DNA of 35,719 nt from Candidatus Gastranaerophilales bacterium (GCA_947587615.1 CANPYC010000021.1:1-35719); one strand, 5' to 3'. Shown: positions 10,601-17,951, counted from the stretch's first letter. Notes: generated by a model not told the origin, from the sequence alone. Program-made: numbers and translations.

Positions 10601-11493
10601 CGATTTTAACAAGAAGCAATTTTGCAATTAATAAATGGGATGAAATTTTAAAGAATAATTCAATTAAGACTTTTAAAAATTCCGAAAGCCTTATAAATAA
10701 TCCGATGTATAGAGTGACACTTTTAATTTTAGAATTTATTGTTAATCCTTATGATTTAAAATTAACAAATAAAATTGCGCTTGAATTATTTGAGCTTGGA
10801 AAATATGATTATAATGCTGTTAAGTATGCGCAAAACCTTGATAGGGCAATATTTTTAAAGGATGATTATGAAGAGCAATTTTTTTGGGATATGAATTATT
10901 TTTTATTAAAAACAAATTTTTCAATTTATGACTTAGTTTGGGATATCTCTTCTTATTATTTTTCAAAAAGCGCTGATAGCGTAAATATTCCTTTAATTTG
11001 CGCAATTGCTCAAAAAATCAGCAATACTCAAAAGACTTTTGAAAATACCGTAAAAAAATTAAGAGAAATTCAGTATAAGAACAATTTTTCAAATATTAAA
11101 TTTTTTCAAAATGATGATAACACGAAAAAAGCTTCAACCGTTCAAATTATGACCCTTCATAAATCAAAAGGAGATGAGTTTGATTATGTCTTTATACCCG
11201 AGATGACACAGGAAAATTTGTGTTTTAATATAAATGAGTATAAATTAAAAGAAAATTCAAAATTTATTCAAAAGGTTAAAAAAGAGCCTAAAAGCGAGTT
11301 TGAACTTAAAGAAGAAATAATTGAAGAAAATTTCAGGCTTATTTATGTCGGTATTACAAGAGCCAAAAAAAAGCTCTATTTAACAAGCGCAAACAGGTAT
11401 AAATATTTTTCAAAAGTTAAGGATTATAAGCCTTGCGGTTTATTGGAAGGATTGGACGAAATTGAAGCTAAGGAGGTATATTGCGAAGTTTAG
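7678..11493 (+). CDS. Fused AddB/RecC-like and AddA/RecB-like (UvrD-type) helicase
   Basis: This 1271-aa protein contains two superfamily 1 helicase halves in one chain. Residues 1 to about 620 keep the outline of a UvrD helicase but are degenerate. There is no Walker A, a motif II-like D-D-A-D-E lies at 203-207 followed by a motif III-like stretch, and a remnant of motifs V/VI lies near residues 510-600. This resembles the inactive AddB/RecC/RexB subunits. Residues about 630-1271 are an active helicase: Walker A A-G-S-G-K-T (650-655), D-E-A-Q-D (838-842), motif V T-L-H-K-S-K-G (1159-1165) and motif VI Y-V-G-I-T-R-A (1223-1229). No nuclease domain is fused; one is encoded by the overlapping next gene. 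The inferred role is processing double-strand breaks for recombination. There is no obvious Shine-Dalgarno site; it starts 23 bases after priA. Classical addA/addB names do not fit the layout, so no symbol is given. Confidence 0.88.
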   Translation: MIINSNSHKKRENFLLNEYLKLLNKGIKAQDILVLCQNSKKKKDFIELIKKNMDFGNIGSIKVYSFFGLCYNTIIENWAAIENSIKDDKGKIIPNLCGLEVSQYIFKQCIKEVDFSGYNSKTSLLHQLLRRYSLINLNNLSKDEIEKRAKILSESYSREVNLAINKYKSKSINLRAFDYIRQINLFEYIYKNIKTKFKYVFIDDADEITPAILAYLKAIKPDIKEFYIAYDNMGSSRLGYLGAISVDFEEFLNEKAINLNKDDEKTKNALLIQKSVKNNEQIDLDNIKTKSYLKRHEMIGALSDEIKLLIDKGIRQDEIALITPISDEFLKSMLLNSPKNSALHFNFLAKNEKLNQNKLIGYILELLKIINDKNNQDVSNYVLKGIFIELLNFNHKDAIQIIQEYKLARDFKGANIFDFIKEKNEDNFKKLIELYEKIRFEKLSSQLYELVSSFTKNKSENDTIKINQLLKQIYDFEEVFLNQVSNEELIIQLENTIISENPLSDDEIEQNSIVVSSAQKIIDYSYSVKYMFLLDVTNENWLRQDIGPLYNAWVMQKSWQKESFELSDNIELTKDRNARTLYKLYLLADNITLYSSVYDSLGLENISGIDKYFKHKIDAKKNTTKAITPRPDQKEVLNYKGGLMSVSATAGSGKTTIMLLVVDKLLSGEILDNIESKNIFVLTFMESAARNFRERIKAKYPDLEVLPNISTIHGLALRIIKENNNHSKVGLDYDFDIVDDIKKPLILNEVLTSFSIPGDKSDLYESAISAYKNELSNFGDFDCSNKLFLKVYESYQNKLKEQNLIDYDDLLLLALKLLKENKDVLEYYQNLAKIIIEDEAQDSSFTQQNLIKLLGGKYKNIIRCGDINQAITSTFTNSDVRGFREFIKNSKNVEMDRCQRCATGVLDCANNTVKFAKSKNINAFSSLVMKPVDGVNIVDKKAVYKEIFEDEEEEKRFILSKIQEILKHDNSATFAILTRSNFAINKWDEILKNNSIKTFKNSESLINNPMYRVTLLILEFIVNPYDLKLTNKIALELFELGKYDYNAVKYAQNLDRAIFLKDDYEEQFFWDMNYFLLKTNFSIYDLVWDISSYYFSKSADSVNIPLICAIAQKISNTQKTFENTVKKLREIQYKNNFSNIKFFQNDDNTKKASTVQIMTLHKSKGDEFDYVFIPEMTQENLCFNINEYKLKENSKFIQKVKKEPKSEFELKEEIIEENFRLIYVGITRAKKKLYLTSANRYKYFSKVKDYKPCGLLEGLDEIEAKEVYCEV

Positions 11494-12086
11494 ATACTTT
11501 TAGCGCAAACTCCTTAAAAGTTTTAGAGCGTGATTTTGAAGAATTTAAAAATAAATATATTTATAACCTTACTCTTTTTAAAAGGGATGAAAGAGCGCTT
11601 TTGGGGCAAAAATTTCATAGTTTAATTTGCGCTTATCTGAAAAATTTTGACACTCAAAAGATGATACTTGAACTTAATGAAAAAGAAAATAATATTTGGC
11701 TGAAATTAAAAGAAAAACTGGAAGATAAGAAAAATAATTTTATTGAAACAGAGTATTCTTTTTTGGTAAAATGCGCCTTAAATAATAGAGCCGATAAACC
11801 CTATTACCTTACAGGCAGGTTTGACGCTATTTATAAAGATATCGAAGGGTATGTAATTTATGATTGGAAAACTCTTAATTTACCCTCTAATCCTTATGAG
11901 GACTTGCAGAGCGTAGTTTATTTATATTGCGCAAGTATAATTTTTAATGATACAAATATAAAAATGCGCTATTTTTCAATTGAAAAGCTTGATTTTATTG
12001 ACGTTGAATTTAAAAGTCAAACGTTTTACAAACAAAGAACAGATAAAGTTATAGAAAAATTACATCTTCTTAACAACTTGAATTAA
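11481..12086 (+). CDS. RecB-family PD-(D/E)XK nuclease, partner of the upstream helicase
   Basis: This 201-aa protein is essentially one RecB/Cas4-type nuclease domain. The conserved residues are in order and spacing: H46 in G-Q-K-F-H, D115 in G-R-F-D-A-I, D128 and K130 in Y-D-W-K-T, and the Q143-x-x-x-Y147 motif. No cysteine set like the AddB or Cas4 iron-sulphur cluster is present. The start is TTG, chosen because a perfect AGGAGG at 11471-11476 lies four bases upstream; the gene overlaps the helicase stop by 13 bases, indicating translational coupling. The inferred role is to supply the nuclease activity that AddAB carries within its own subunits. The 3' end overlaps convergent dnaA by 17 bases. 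Confidence 0.87.
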   Translation: MRSLDTFSANSLKVLERDFEEFKNKYIYNLTLFKRDERALLGQKFHSLICAYLKNFDTQKMILELNEKENNIWLKLKEKLEDKKNNFIETEYSFLVKCALNNRADKPYYLTGRFDAIYKDIEGYVIYDWKTLNLPSNPYEDLQSVVYLYCASIIFNDTNIKMRYFSIEKLDFIDVEFKSQTFYKQRTDKVIEKLHLLNNLN

Positions 12087-13470
12087 TAAGCTCGCAAAGT
12101 TCATCACTTACAATTTTCATTGCTTTATTAAGCTCAATATCTTTTTTTAATTTTTCATGCTGATAGATAATTGTTGTATGGTTTTTGTTAAATTCTTTAG
12201 CTATTACATTAAAACTCAAGTCTAAAAGCTCACGAGAAAGATATATTGCATATTTTCTTGCTTTTACAATTTCACCTGCTCTGGCGGTTGAAGTAATTTC
12301 TTTTTTATCAATTTGGAAATATTTTGCGCAAGTTGTAATTATATCGTCAACGGTTATTTTTTTCTTTTTTTCGTCAAGTTTTAAAAATTCCCTAACTTTA
12401 TCAACGCTAAGTTCAATTCCTTCTATTGAAGCAATTGCGCTTGCTTTATTGTATGCACCTTCAAGCTCTCTTATGTTTGAATTAAATTCCCTGGCCAAAA
12501 ACTCCGCAACTTCATCCGAAATCGGAAATTCCGATAAAATTGCATGACGTTTTACAATTTCTTTTCTTGTTAATAAATCAGGGATGGTTATATTTGCTTC
12601 TATTCCCCACTCAAAACGGCTTCTTAATCTGTCGGGGATTTTTTCAAAAGCACTCAGGGGTCTATCGGAAGCAAATACAATTTGTTTTCCGGCATGGTAT
12701 AATGCGTCAAAAGTGTTGAAGATTTCTTCTTCCGTCCTTTGTTTTCCATCTATCCATTGAATATCGTCGATTAATAAAACATCAACGTGTCTGTGCATAT
12801 CTCTGAATTTACGCATTTTTTCATTCAGCTCAAGTGGGCTTTTACAGGTGTTTAAAGATTCTATGAGCTTATTTCCAAATTCTTCCGCTTTTGTATATCT
12901 TATTTTTAAATTAGGAAAATTTCTTAAAATTTTATGCCCTATGGCATGCATAAGATGTGTCTTACCAAGACCGACAGAGCCTGAAATAAACAAAGGGTTA
13001 TATTTTTGCCCCGGGGCGTCTGCAATAGCCTGCGCAATTTTATAGGCAAGACGGGAATTTTCACCCTCTACAAAATTTTCAAAAGTATATTTTAAATTTA
13101 AACCGCAAAAAGAATGCATTTGAGCAAGATTTTCCATTTTTTGCGCCGTCGGAAGATGTTCTTTTTGCTCTGTTGTCGGTTTAGTTGCTTTTTTCTTTTT
13201 AATTGTTTCATCTAAAACAAATCTTACCGCCCTTTTTATTTGAGTAATTTCAAAAAGGGTTTCTTCTACTTCTTTAAGATATTTTTGCTGTAAAACCGCA
13301 ATACCAAAACTTTGAGAACTTTTAATCAGAAATATTCCGTTGTTTGTATCTTGCAGTAAAGGCAGTGCAGGTTCAAGCGAGGTTATCCACGGCTTAACAA
13401 AAGCAGGAAGCTTGTTTTCAAGAACACTTATAAACTTTTCCCAACTTTCTTTTTCAACTTTATCTTGCAT
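12070..13470 (-). CDS. dnaA: Chromosomal replication initiator protein DnaA
   Basis: This 466-aa AAA+ initiator binds DnaA boxes, oligomerises on ATP and opens the origin. Domain I is residues 1-85, a Lys/Thr-rich linker about 88-115, and the AAA+ core about 120-345 with Walker A G-L-G-K-T (K170, T171) and Walker B L-L-I-D-D (D235, D236). The C-terminal DNA-binding domain carries the signature helix with N430-H431-T432-T433. In nearly all DnaA proteins the residue before H-T-T is Asp (D433 in E. coli), one of the base-contacting positions; here it is Asn. The R399 equivalent appears conserved (T-A-R). The gene stands alone on this strand, about 4.8 kb from dnaN, and no strong Shine-Dalgarno site precedes it. 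Confidence 0.97.
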   Translation of the reverse strand: MQDKVEKESWEKFISVLENKLPAFVKPWITSLEPALPLLQDTNNGIFLIKSSQSFGIAVLQQKYLKEVEETLFEITQIKRAVRFVLDETIKKKKATKPTTEQKEHLPTAQKMENLAQMHSFCGLNLKYTFENFVEGENSRLAYKIAQAIADAPGQKYNPLFISGSVGLGKTHLMHAIGHKILRNFPNLKIRYTKAEEFGNKLIESLNTCKSPLELNEKMRKFRDMHRHVDVLLIDDIQWIDGKQRTEEEIFNTFDALYHAGKQIVFASDRPLSAFEKIPDRLRSRFEWGIEANITIPDLLTRKEIVKRHAILSEFPISDEVAEFLAREFNSNIRELEGAYNKASAIASIEGIELSVDKVREFLKLDEKKKKITVDDIITTCAKYFQIDKKEITSTARAGEIVKARKYAIYLSRELLDLSFNVIAKEFNKNHTTIIYQHEKLKKDIELNKAMKIVSDELCELINSSC

Positions 13471-13876
13471 GTACTAAACCGCCATTCCTAATATCTCAAC
13501 CTTCCATAAACTTATCATGCTTATTGTTTAATTTTATTACAAAAACAGAATATAGTAAAGGTTGTTTTAAAGTGCGCAATAAATTAATGCGGATATAAGC
13601 GCTGTATGTTAGGGTGGAGGATTGGTATGAAGCAGACCTTGATAAACGGTGGACTAAAATCCACCCTACGGATACAGTGAGAAATTATAATTGCAGGGTA
13701 GACTTTAGATAAACTGTAATTGTAGGGTAGACTTTAGTCTACCATCCTACCCGCCGCATCATCGGCAATGGTAAACTTTAATTTTAATACTTACCCACCA
13801 CACAATCTCCCAAACATAACCCTAAAATTAATTATCATGCTAAAATAAAAACAACAGACTATTTTAAGGTAAAATT
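13471..13876. repeat. Intergenic region with three copies of a GGTAGACT palindromic repeat
   Basis: This divergent gap between dnaA and the YbaK-type gene holds at least three members of a dispersed palindromic family. A variant forward copy lies at 13648-13669 (GGTGGACT arm, tail CCTAC). A truncated reverse copy lies at 13693-13709. A full reverse copy lies at 13722-13743 (GGTAGACTTTAGTCTACC core). A further GGGTGGA half-site occurs near 13613-13618. The forward copy is on the left and the reverse copies on the right, with tails facing inward. An extended -10-like TGCTAAAAT at 13838-13846 may serve the downstream gene. No DnaA-box cluster of the TTTTGCACA type is seen here. Confidence 0.8.
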
Positions 13877-14353
13877 ATGTCAATTGAAAAAGCAAGAGAA
13901 TATCTCAAAAAATTCAATATTCAAGATAGAATCAGGGAATTTAGCGTTTCATCAGCCACAGTTGAGCTTGCCTCTCGTGCTCTTAATTGCGAAGAAGCAA
14001 GAATAGCTAAAACCCTATCTTTTAAAGTTGATGAAAAACCGATTTTAATTGTTGCTGCGGGTGATGTTCGAGTTGACAATTCAAAATATAAAAACTTTTT
14101 TAAGACAAAAGCAAAAATGCTAACTCTTGAAGAGGTTGAACCGAAAATCGGGCATGCAATAGGCGGTGTATGTCCTTTTGGAATTAATGAAGGTGTTAAA
14201 ATATATCTTGATAATTCCTTAAAGCGCTTTAAAAGTGTTTTTCCTGCCTGTGGAAGTTCAAACTCGGCAATCGAGCTTACAATTGAAGAGCTTGAAAAAT
14301 ATTGCCCTTTTGAAGCTTGGGTTGATGTTTGTAAAAGCCGAGCTTTAAATTAA
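13877..14353 (+). CDS. YbaK/EbsC-family aminoacyl-tRNA deacylase
   Basis: This 158-aa protein matches the YbaK/ProX editing-domain family, whose members hydrolyse mischarged aminoacyl-tRNAs such as Cys-tRNA(Pro) or Ala-tRNA(Pro). Supporting features are the K-T-L-S-F-K strand (the family catalytic-lysine region), the V-A-A-G-D stretch, and G-G-V-C-P-F-G with the later P-A-C-G-S. The length is normal for a stand-alone deacylase. It is monocistronic in appearance: a repeat-filled gap lies upstream and a separate heat-shock gene follows 106 bases later. The exact tRNA substrate cannot be assigned from sequence alone. Confidence 0.9.
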   Translation: MSIEKAREYLKKFNIQDRIREFSVSSATVELASRALNCEEARIAKTLSFKVDEKPILIVAAGDVRVDNSKYKNFFKTKAKMLTLEEVEPKIGHAIGGVCPFGINEGVKIYLDNSLKRFKSVFPACGSSNSAIELTIEELEKYCPFEAWVDVCKSRALN

Positions 14354-14459
14354 AAAATAATAACTTATCATCCTATACAAATAAACTTAATCAAACAGGT
14401 AATGTTATCTTTTAAAAAATATCTCAAAATAAATTATCAAGATTTATAAGGAGATAAAA

Positions 14460-14924
14460 ATGAGATTTAGTATTATTAAAAGAGAACCTTCTTACTTTTT
14501 TGAAAATATCCACGAAGACCTAAACAGATTTTTAAAAGACACTTTTGGGGATATGGAATTTATTGATAAAGAAAACATGCCCTTATATAGAGCTTTTCGC
14601 CCTGCTGTTGAAATAAAAGAAAAGAAAGACCAATACAGATTAAAAGTTGAACTTCCGAACGTTCAAAAAGAAGATATTGATGTTGAACTTAATCAAAACG
14701 CAATTTCAATTAAAGCGGAATCTAAATTTGAAGAATGTAAGGAAGATGAAAATATTAAAACATCAGAATTTAGATACGGCAAATTTACCCGTGTAATTCC
14801 TTTTGAACATGAAATTGACCCCGAGAGGGCTAAAAGTGAATTTAAAAACGGAATTTTACACATCGAACTCCCTAAAGTTCACGAAGATAAAAAAGAAGAC
14901 ATTAAAAAACTAAAAATAGATTAA
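14460..14924 (+). CDS. Small heat-shock protein, Hsp20/alpha-crystallin family
   Basis: This 154-aa holdase chaperone is expected to form oligomers that keep unfolding proteins soluble. The alpha-crystallin domain spans about residues 45-140, with the typical opening P-A-V-E-I-K-E, the E-L-P-N-V-x-K-E-D-I strand and the closing G-I-L-H-I-E-L-P-K. The C-terminal tail is Lys-rich and lacks an obvious I-x-I motif. A strong Shine-Dalgarno AAGGAG at 14448-14453 precedes the ATG. No CIRCE inverted repeat is visible upstream. A stable nested hairpin terminator follows. Confidence 0.93.
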   Translation: MRFSIIKREPSYFFENIHEDLNRFLKDTFGDMEFIDKENMPLYRAFRPAVEIKEKKDQYRLKVELPNVQKEDIDVELNQNAISIKAESKFEECKEDENIKTSEFRYGKFTRVIPFEHEIDPERAKSEFKNGILHIELPKVHEDKKEDIKKLKID

Positions 14925-14971
14925 TTTTTGCCTTCTTTTGATATCATGTTTCTTTATTTTTATTTATATAT

Positions 14972-15020
14972 AAACCACCCTAAAAAGAACCTTTGTTTAT
15001 AAGGTTCATGGTGGTTTTTT
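14972..15020 (+). terminator. Nested-hairpin terminator after the small heat-shock gene
   Basis: An outer stem pairs AAACCACC (14972-14979) with GGTGGTTT (15010-15017). Inside it an inner stem pairs GAACCTT (14987-14993) with AAGGTTC (15001-15007). A T-run follows on the + strand, fitting rho-independent termination of the Hsp20 gene. It may also stop transcripts of the convergent minus-strand gene that ends at 15024. Confidence 0.8.
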
Positions 15021-15023
15021 ATT

Positions 15024-16793
15024 TTAGCCTATAAAAACATTTGTCTTTCTTTTGTTATTTAAATGAGCTTTTTCATATATATCATCAAGAGTATTATTTA
15101 AATAATCAATCATTTCAGGATGATTATTTTTTATACACATATCAACTATAAGATTATAAAAGTTAAGAATATCCTTTGTTTCAACTCCCTGCACGGGTAT
15201 TACAATGAATTGACTTTTCTGTGATACTATTGTGGGTTTTAAAGTAAAGAGTTTTATTTTAGAAGAGTTAATATGGCTGATTGCATTTACCAAAGAAGCT
15301 ATCATTCTTTCATCTTTAATCATTTTATCAGGCAGAGGGTAGGCATCCTGCTCCTGATTAAGTGCACCAAATAAATACATAATATTTAATTGCAGCAAAC
15401 TTGCAACTTCATCAGAAAAACCGGGGTTTTGTTTATCATATTCAGTAGATGTTTGCTCCTGTGTTCTTTCAAAATATTTAATATGTTTTGGATTAACATT
15501 AAATACTTCATCTATTGGTCTGATACTATATGCGCATTTTCCGCAATAGCGCCCGTCAGGGTTTCCGTTTTCTCTTGCAAATTCTGCTACAGCTTCTCTT
15601 GCTTGATTTGCAACAATATTATAAACATAAATTCCATCTTCAGAATTTGTATTATTAAGATAGTTAAATATCGGGCTGTTGGAATATTCCCAACCGTCAG
15701 TTAATGCTTTTGACCATTTTTCTTTTGCCCAGGAGTTTCTTTTCCAAAATTCTTCTAAAATTGAATTTTGCTTTTCGTTTGTATCCTGTGCCATAGTTAA
15801 TTGGGCTTCGTTAATTTTTGTATTATATTTTCTAAAAAATCTTGTTAAATATTTTTTAACGCTTTGACCTTCTTTTGTATTATTCCAAGCATACAAAAGC
15901 GCTCTTGTACATTTATCTTTTTGCTCCGGGTTATTTGCAAAATATTCTTTTTGTCTTTTTGATATTTCACTGCATTTTTCAGGATGACTTGAATAATATT
16001 CTATAAGCCCGTCGGAAATATGTTTCTTATGAGCTTCAGAGAGTTTACCCGATGGAATTATAACCGCTTCACCTTCTGCCAGTTGTACTTTTGCCTCAAG
16101 TGCCTGTCTTTTTTTAAGACTTAAGGTGTCGGTAAATTTTTTATTATAATCTTTATCCGATAACTTTAAAACTTTTGAATAACGAATAGACATTAAAGGA
16201 ATATTCAGCTTTTTTGTTAATGTGTAATAGAGTTTTGTTGTTTTATCGCCTTTTGAATTTTCGGCAATATAATTATCTAAGTCGTTTAGCGAAAGCCCTT
16301 GACCGTAATATAGCTTTATTAACTGCAAGGTTAAATCTTCATCAGGCGAAAATACATTTGATTTTCCCTGTTGAAACTCATCAATAAAACTATCTTTTCT
16401 TGCTGTAACATCATAAGAAGATAAAACATCTTTAAATTCAGGATATTTTTCTTTAAGTTCATCCAAGCTGAAACAATCTAAGACACCTTTATATCTTGCA
16501 TTATGAATATCACAAAGGGTTTTATTATTCGGATTTTTATTATCAAGCTCTTTTTTAATATCTTCTTTAATTTTCAAATTAGGATAATCGCTATCTTCAA
16601 GCTGTTCATAAGTTTTAGATAAATCAAGGCTGTAACCTCCTAAAAAAGCAAGATAGTCTTTTGTTGAAGGTATTGAAGCATAATTTATATTTGATGTATT
16701 AAAAGTTATATTTTTATCTTGTTTTAATTGTTTTGATTTTAAATTTTTAAAATTATCAAATTGAGATGTAATTATAGAATTTGCAATTTTCAT
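15024..16793 (-). CDS. Large orphan protein with NUMOD3-like segment
   Basis: I do not recognise this protein (589 aa from the chosen start). It is hydrophilic, rich in Lys, Asn and Ser, with no signal peptide or membrane segment. A mid-protein stretch (about residues 245-300) reads S-E-A-H-K-K-H-I-S-D-G followed by S-E-I-S-K-R-Q-K, which recalls the NUMOD3 DNA-binding repeat of homing nucleases, but no nuclease motif is visible. A C-G-K-C pair occurs in the C-terminal third. The frame extends 10 codons further upstream to a TTG at 16823. I prefer the ATG at 16793 because a possible -10 (TATACT on the minus strand, 16826-16831) would start the transcript after that TTG. It is flanked by a terminator and by a separate transcription unit, so it looks monocistronic. 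It is probably lineage-specific. Confidence 0.72.
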   Translation of the reverse strand: MKIANSIITSQFDNFKNLKSKQLKQDKNITFNTSNINYASIPSTKDYLAFLGGYSLDLSKTYEQLEDSDYPNLKIKEDIKKELDNKNPNNKTLCDIHNARYKGVLDCFSLDELKEKYPEFKDVLSSYDVTARKDSFIDEFQQGKSNVFSPDEDLTLQLIKLYYGQGLSLNDLDNYIAENSKGDKTTKLYYTLTKKLNIPLMSIRYSKVLKLSDKDYNKKFTDTLSLKKRQALEAKVQLAEGEAVIIPSGKLSEAHKKHISDGLIEYYSSHPEKCSEISKRQKEYFANNPEQKDKCTRALLYAWNNTKEGQSVKKYLTRFFRKYNTKINEAQLTMAQDTNEKQNSILEEFWKRNSWAKEKWSKALTDGWEYSNSPIFNYLNNTNSEDGIYVYNIVANQAREAVAEFARENGNPDGRYCGKCAYSIRPIDEVFNVNPKHIKYFERTQEQTSTEYDKQNPGFSDEVASLLQLNIMYLFGALNQEQDAYPLPDKMIKDERMIASLVNAISHINSSKIKLFTLKPTIVSQKSQFIVIPVQGVETKDILNFYNLIVDMCIKNNHPEMIDYLNNTLDDIYEKAHLNNKRKTNVFIG

Positions 16794-16950
16794 ATTTTTA
16801 CTAAATAACCTAACAAGTGACAAAAAGTATAAAACATGTAATACAATGGTTTTGCTATAAATGTAACAAAAGTTAATATTACGTTTATAGTAAAAATCCT
16901 CTTGTATAAAGCTTTTCTAATCTTTATGGGCTATTTTTTCATGTAGACAC

Positions 16951-16978
16951 TTACGTAAATATTTTTTTATGATATAAT
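16951..16978 (+). promoter_or_regulatory. Extended -10 promoter of the 53-aa gene
   Basis: TTACGT (16951-16956) and a perfect TATAAT (16973-16978) are 16 bases apart, and the -10 is preceded by TG at the extended -10 position (16970-16971). The start codon lies 45 bases downstream, giving a leader of about 38 bases. This is one of the best sigma-70-type promoters in the window. Confidence 0.65.
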
Positions 16979-17022
16979 AAGACAAAAGTTGTTAGTTGTA
17001 ATAATTTCGCTAGGAGGTTCTT

Positions 17023-17184
17023 ATGTCAGTTTCAACTCAAGACGCTAAAACACAAACTCCAATTAAATCAAAATTTAATGATGAGTTTCAACACTACCTC
17101 AAAAAACAATGTTTAAAAACTACGTTCAACGGATTAGAATTAGAAACATTCGGTTGGTACAAAAAAGTCCTCGGACTGGTTTAA
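17023..17184 (+). CDS. 53-aa small protein of unknown function
   Basis: This short gene encodes 53 residues from ATG 17023 to TAA 17182-17184. It is supported by a strong Shine-Dalgarno TAGGAGG at 17011-17017, a near-consensus promoter at 16951-16978 and a rho-independent terminator immediately downstream, so it is a complete single-gene transcription unit. The first 20 residues are polar and probably flexible (Ser, Thr, Gln, Lys). The rest is compact with aromatic residues (F-x-H-Y-L-K-K and F-G-W-Y-K-K-V-L), suggesting a helical fold. There is no signal peptide and no family I can name. The expression signals suggest it is abundantly made. Confidence 0.75.
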   Translation: MSVSTQDAKTQTPIKSKFNDEFQHYLKKQCLKTTFNGLELETFGWYKKVLGLV

Positions 17185-17202
17185 AAACAAAAAGACAAAA
17201 TT

Positions 17203-17235
17203 AAAAAAATGGGTCGCAAAAAAGCCCATTTTTTT
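17203..17235 (+). terminator. Rho-independent terminator of the 53-aa gene
   Basis: An A-rich arm ending in GGG (17203-17213) pairs with CCC and a run of seven T (17225-17235) around an 11-base loop, 18 bases after the stop codon. The shape and T-run are typical for intrinsic termination. Confidence 0.85.
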
Positions 17236-17300
17236 ATTTAACTCCCTATTTCTAATTTATTACAGCACATCAACTTTTAAAATATTTTTTGGAATTAAGA

Positions 17301-17951
17301 ATGTTTTTTGAAAACTGTATAACCTCTTTTTTAAATTTAATTTATAAACAAAATTGTCTGATTTGTAATTGTGCAAAAGTTGACAATTTTTTGTGCAAAA
17401 CCTGTTTAAAAGATGTTCATAATTTATCGAGTTTTGCACATAGAGTTTATAAAAATATTCCGATATATAGCGCTTATATTTATAGCGGAAGTATTAAAAA
17501 ATTAATTCAACTTTTAAAGTTTTCACACAAAAAGCAAGCTTCAAAAGTCTTGTCGCAGTTATTGTTCGACTATTTTAAAAAGCTGGATTTAAATAAAGAT
17601 TTTATAATTATCTATCCAAATACATATTTTATTAAGTCTTTTTCAAGAGGCTATAATTATATGTATTTATTAGCTTTAGAATTTTCAAAGCTGACAGGGT
17701 TTAAGGTTGAGAAAAATTTAATTAAAAAGATTAAATATACAAAGCCTCAATATCTTGCAAAAAACAGACATAAGAATATTGAAGGAAGTTTTAAAATTAA
17801 TAAAAAAACAGCTCAAAAATATAAAGATAAGAATATTTTAATTATTGATGACATAACTACATCGGGCGCAACTTTAGAAGAAATTATAAATTGTTGTTTG
17901 GATAACAATTTAAATAGTCTTATCTGTTTAACAATTTCAAAAACTGTTTAA
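17301..17951 (+). CDS. comF: ComF-family phosphoribosyltransferase-like protein
   Basis: This protein (216 aa) has the ComF layout: an N-terminal zinc-ribbon with C-x-x-C pairs (C-L-I-C and C-K-T-C, within residues 18-40) and a type I phosphoribosyltransferase domain with the PRPP-binding loop I-I-D-D-I-T-T-S-G-A (D183, D184). In naturally competent bacteria ComF helps import single-stranded DNA; in others its role is less clear. The frame extends four codons upstream to TTG 17289, but ATG 17301 has a GGA-containing site 7 bases away and is preferred. Three TTTTGCACA boxes of the probable origin lie inside its 5' part, and the gene ends just before the intergenic origin region. Confidence 0.87.
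   Translation: MFFENCITSFLNLIYKQNCLICNCAKVDNFLCKTCLKDVHNLSSFAHRVYKNIPIYSAYIYSGSIKKLIQLLKFSHKKQASKVLSQLLFDYFKKLDLNKDFIIIYPNTYFIKSFSRGYNYMYLLALEFSKLTGFKVEKNLIKKIKYTKPQYLAKNRHKNIEGSFKINKKTAQKYKDKNILIIDDITTSGATLEEIINCCLDNNLNSLICLTISKTV
17370..17440. other. Three variant DnaA boxes inside comF
   Basis: The 9-mer TTTTGCACA occurs exactly at 17392-17400 and 17370-17378 (minus strand) and at 17432-17440 (plus strand). They have the same sequence as the three boxes in the intergenic origin about 530 bases downstream. They lie in coding sequence and may be auxiliary DnaA-binding sites. Confidence 0.5.

Noticed and set aside
12185-12547. Plus-strand open frame of 120 codons opposite dnaA
   Set aside because: It lies wholly antisense within dnaA, is Ser/Leu-rich as expected from reading a coding region backwards, and has no ribosome-binding site.
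13648-13743. CRISPR array
   Set aside because: The repeats are palindromic, occur in both orientations, have unequal spacing and share their flanks; no cas genes are present.
13471-13876. The gap next to dnaA as the replication origin
   Set aside because: It contains palindromic repeats but no cluster of TTTTGCACA or classical TTATCCACA boxes and no strong A/T-rich unwinding stretch; the dnaN side fits much better.
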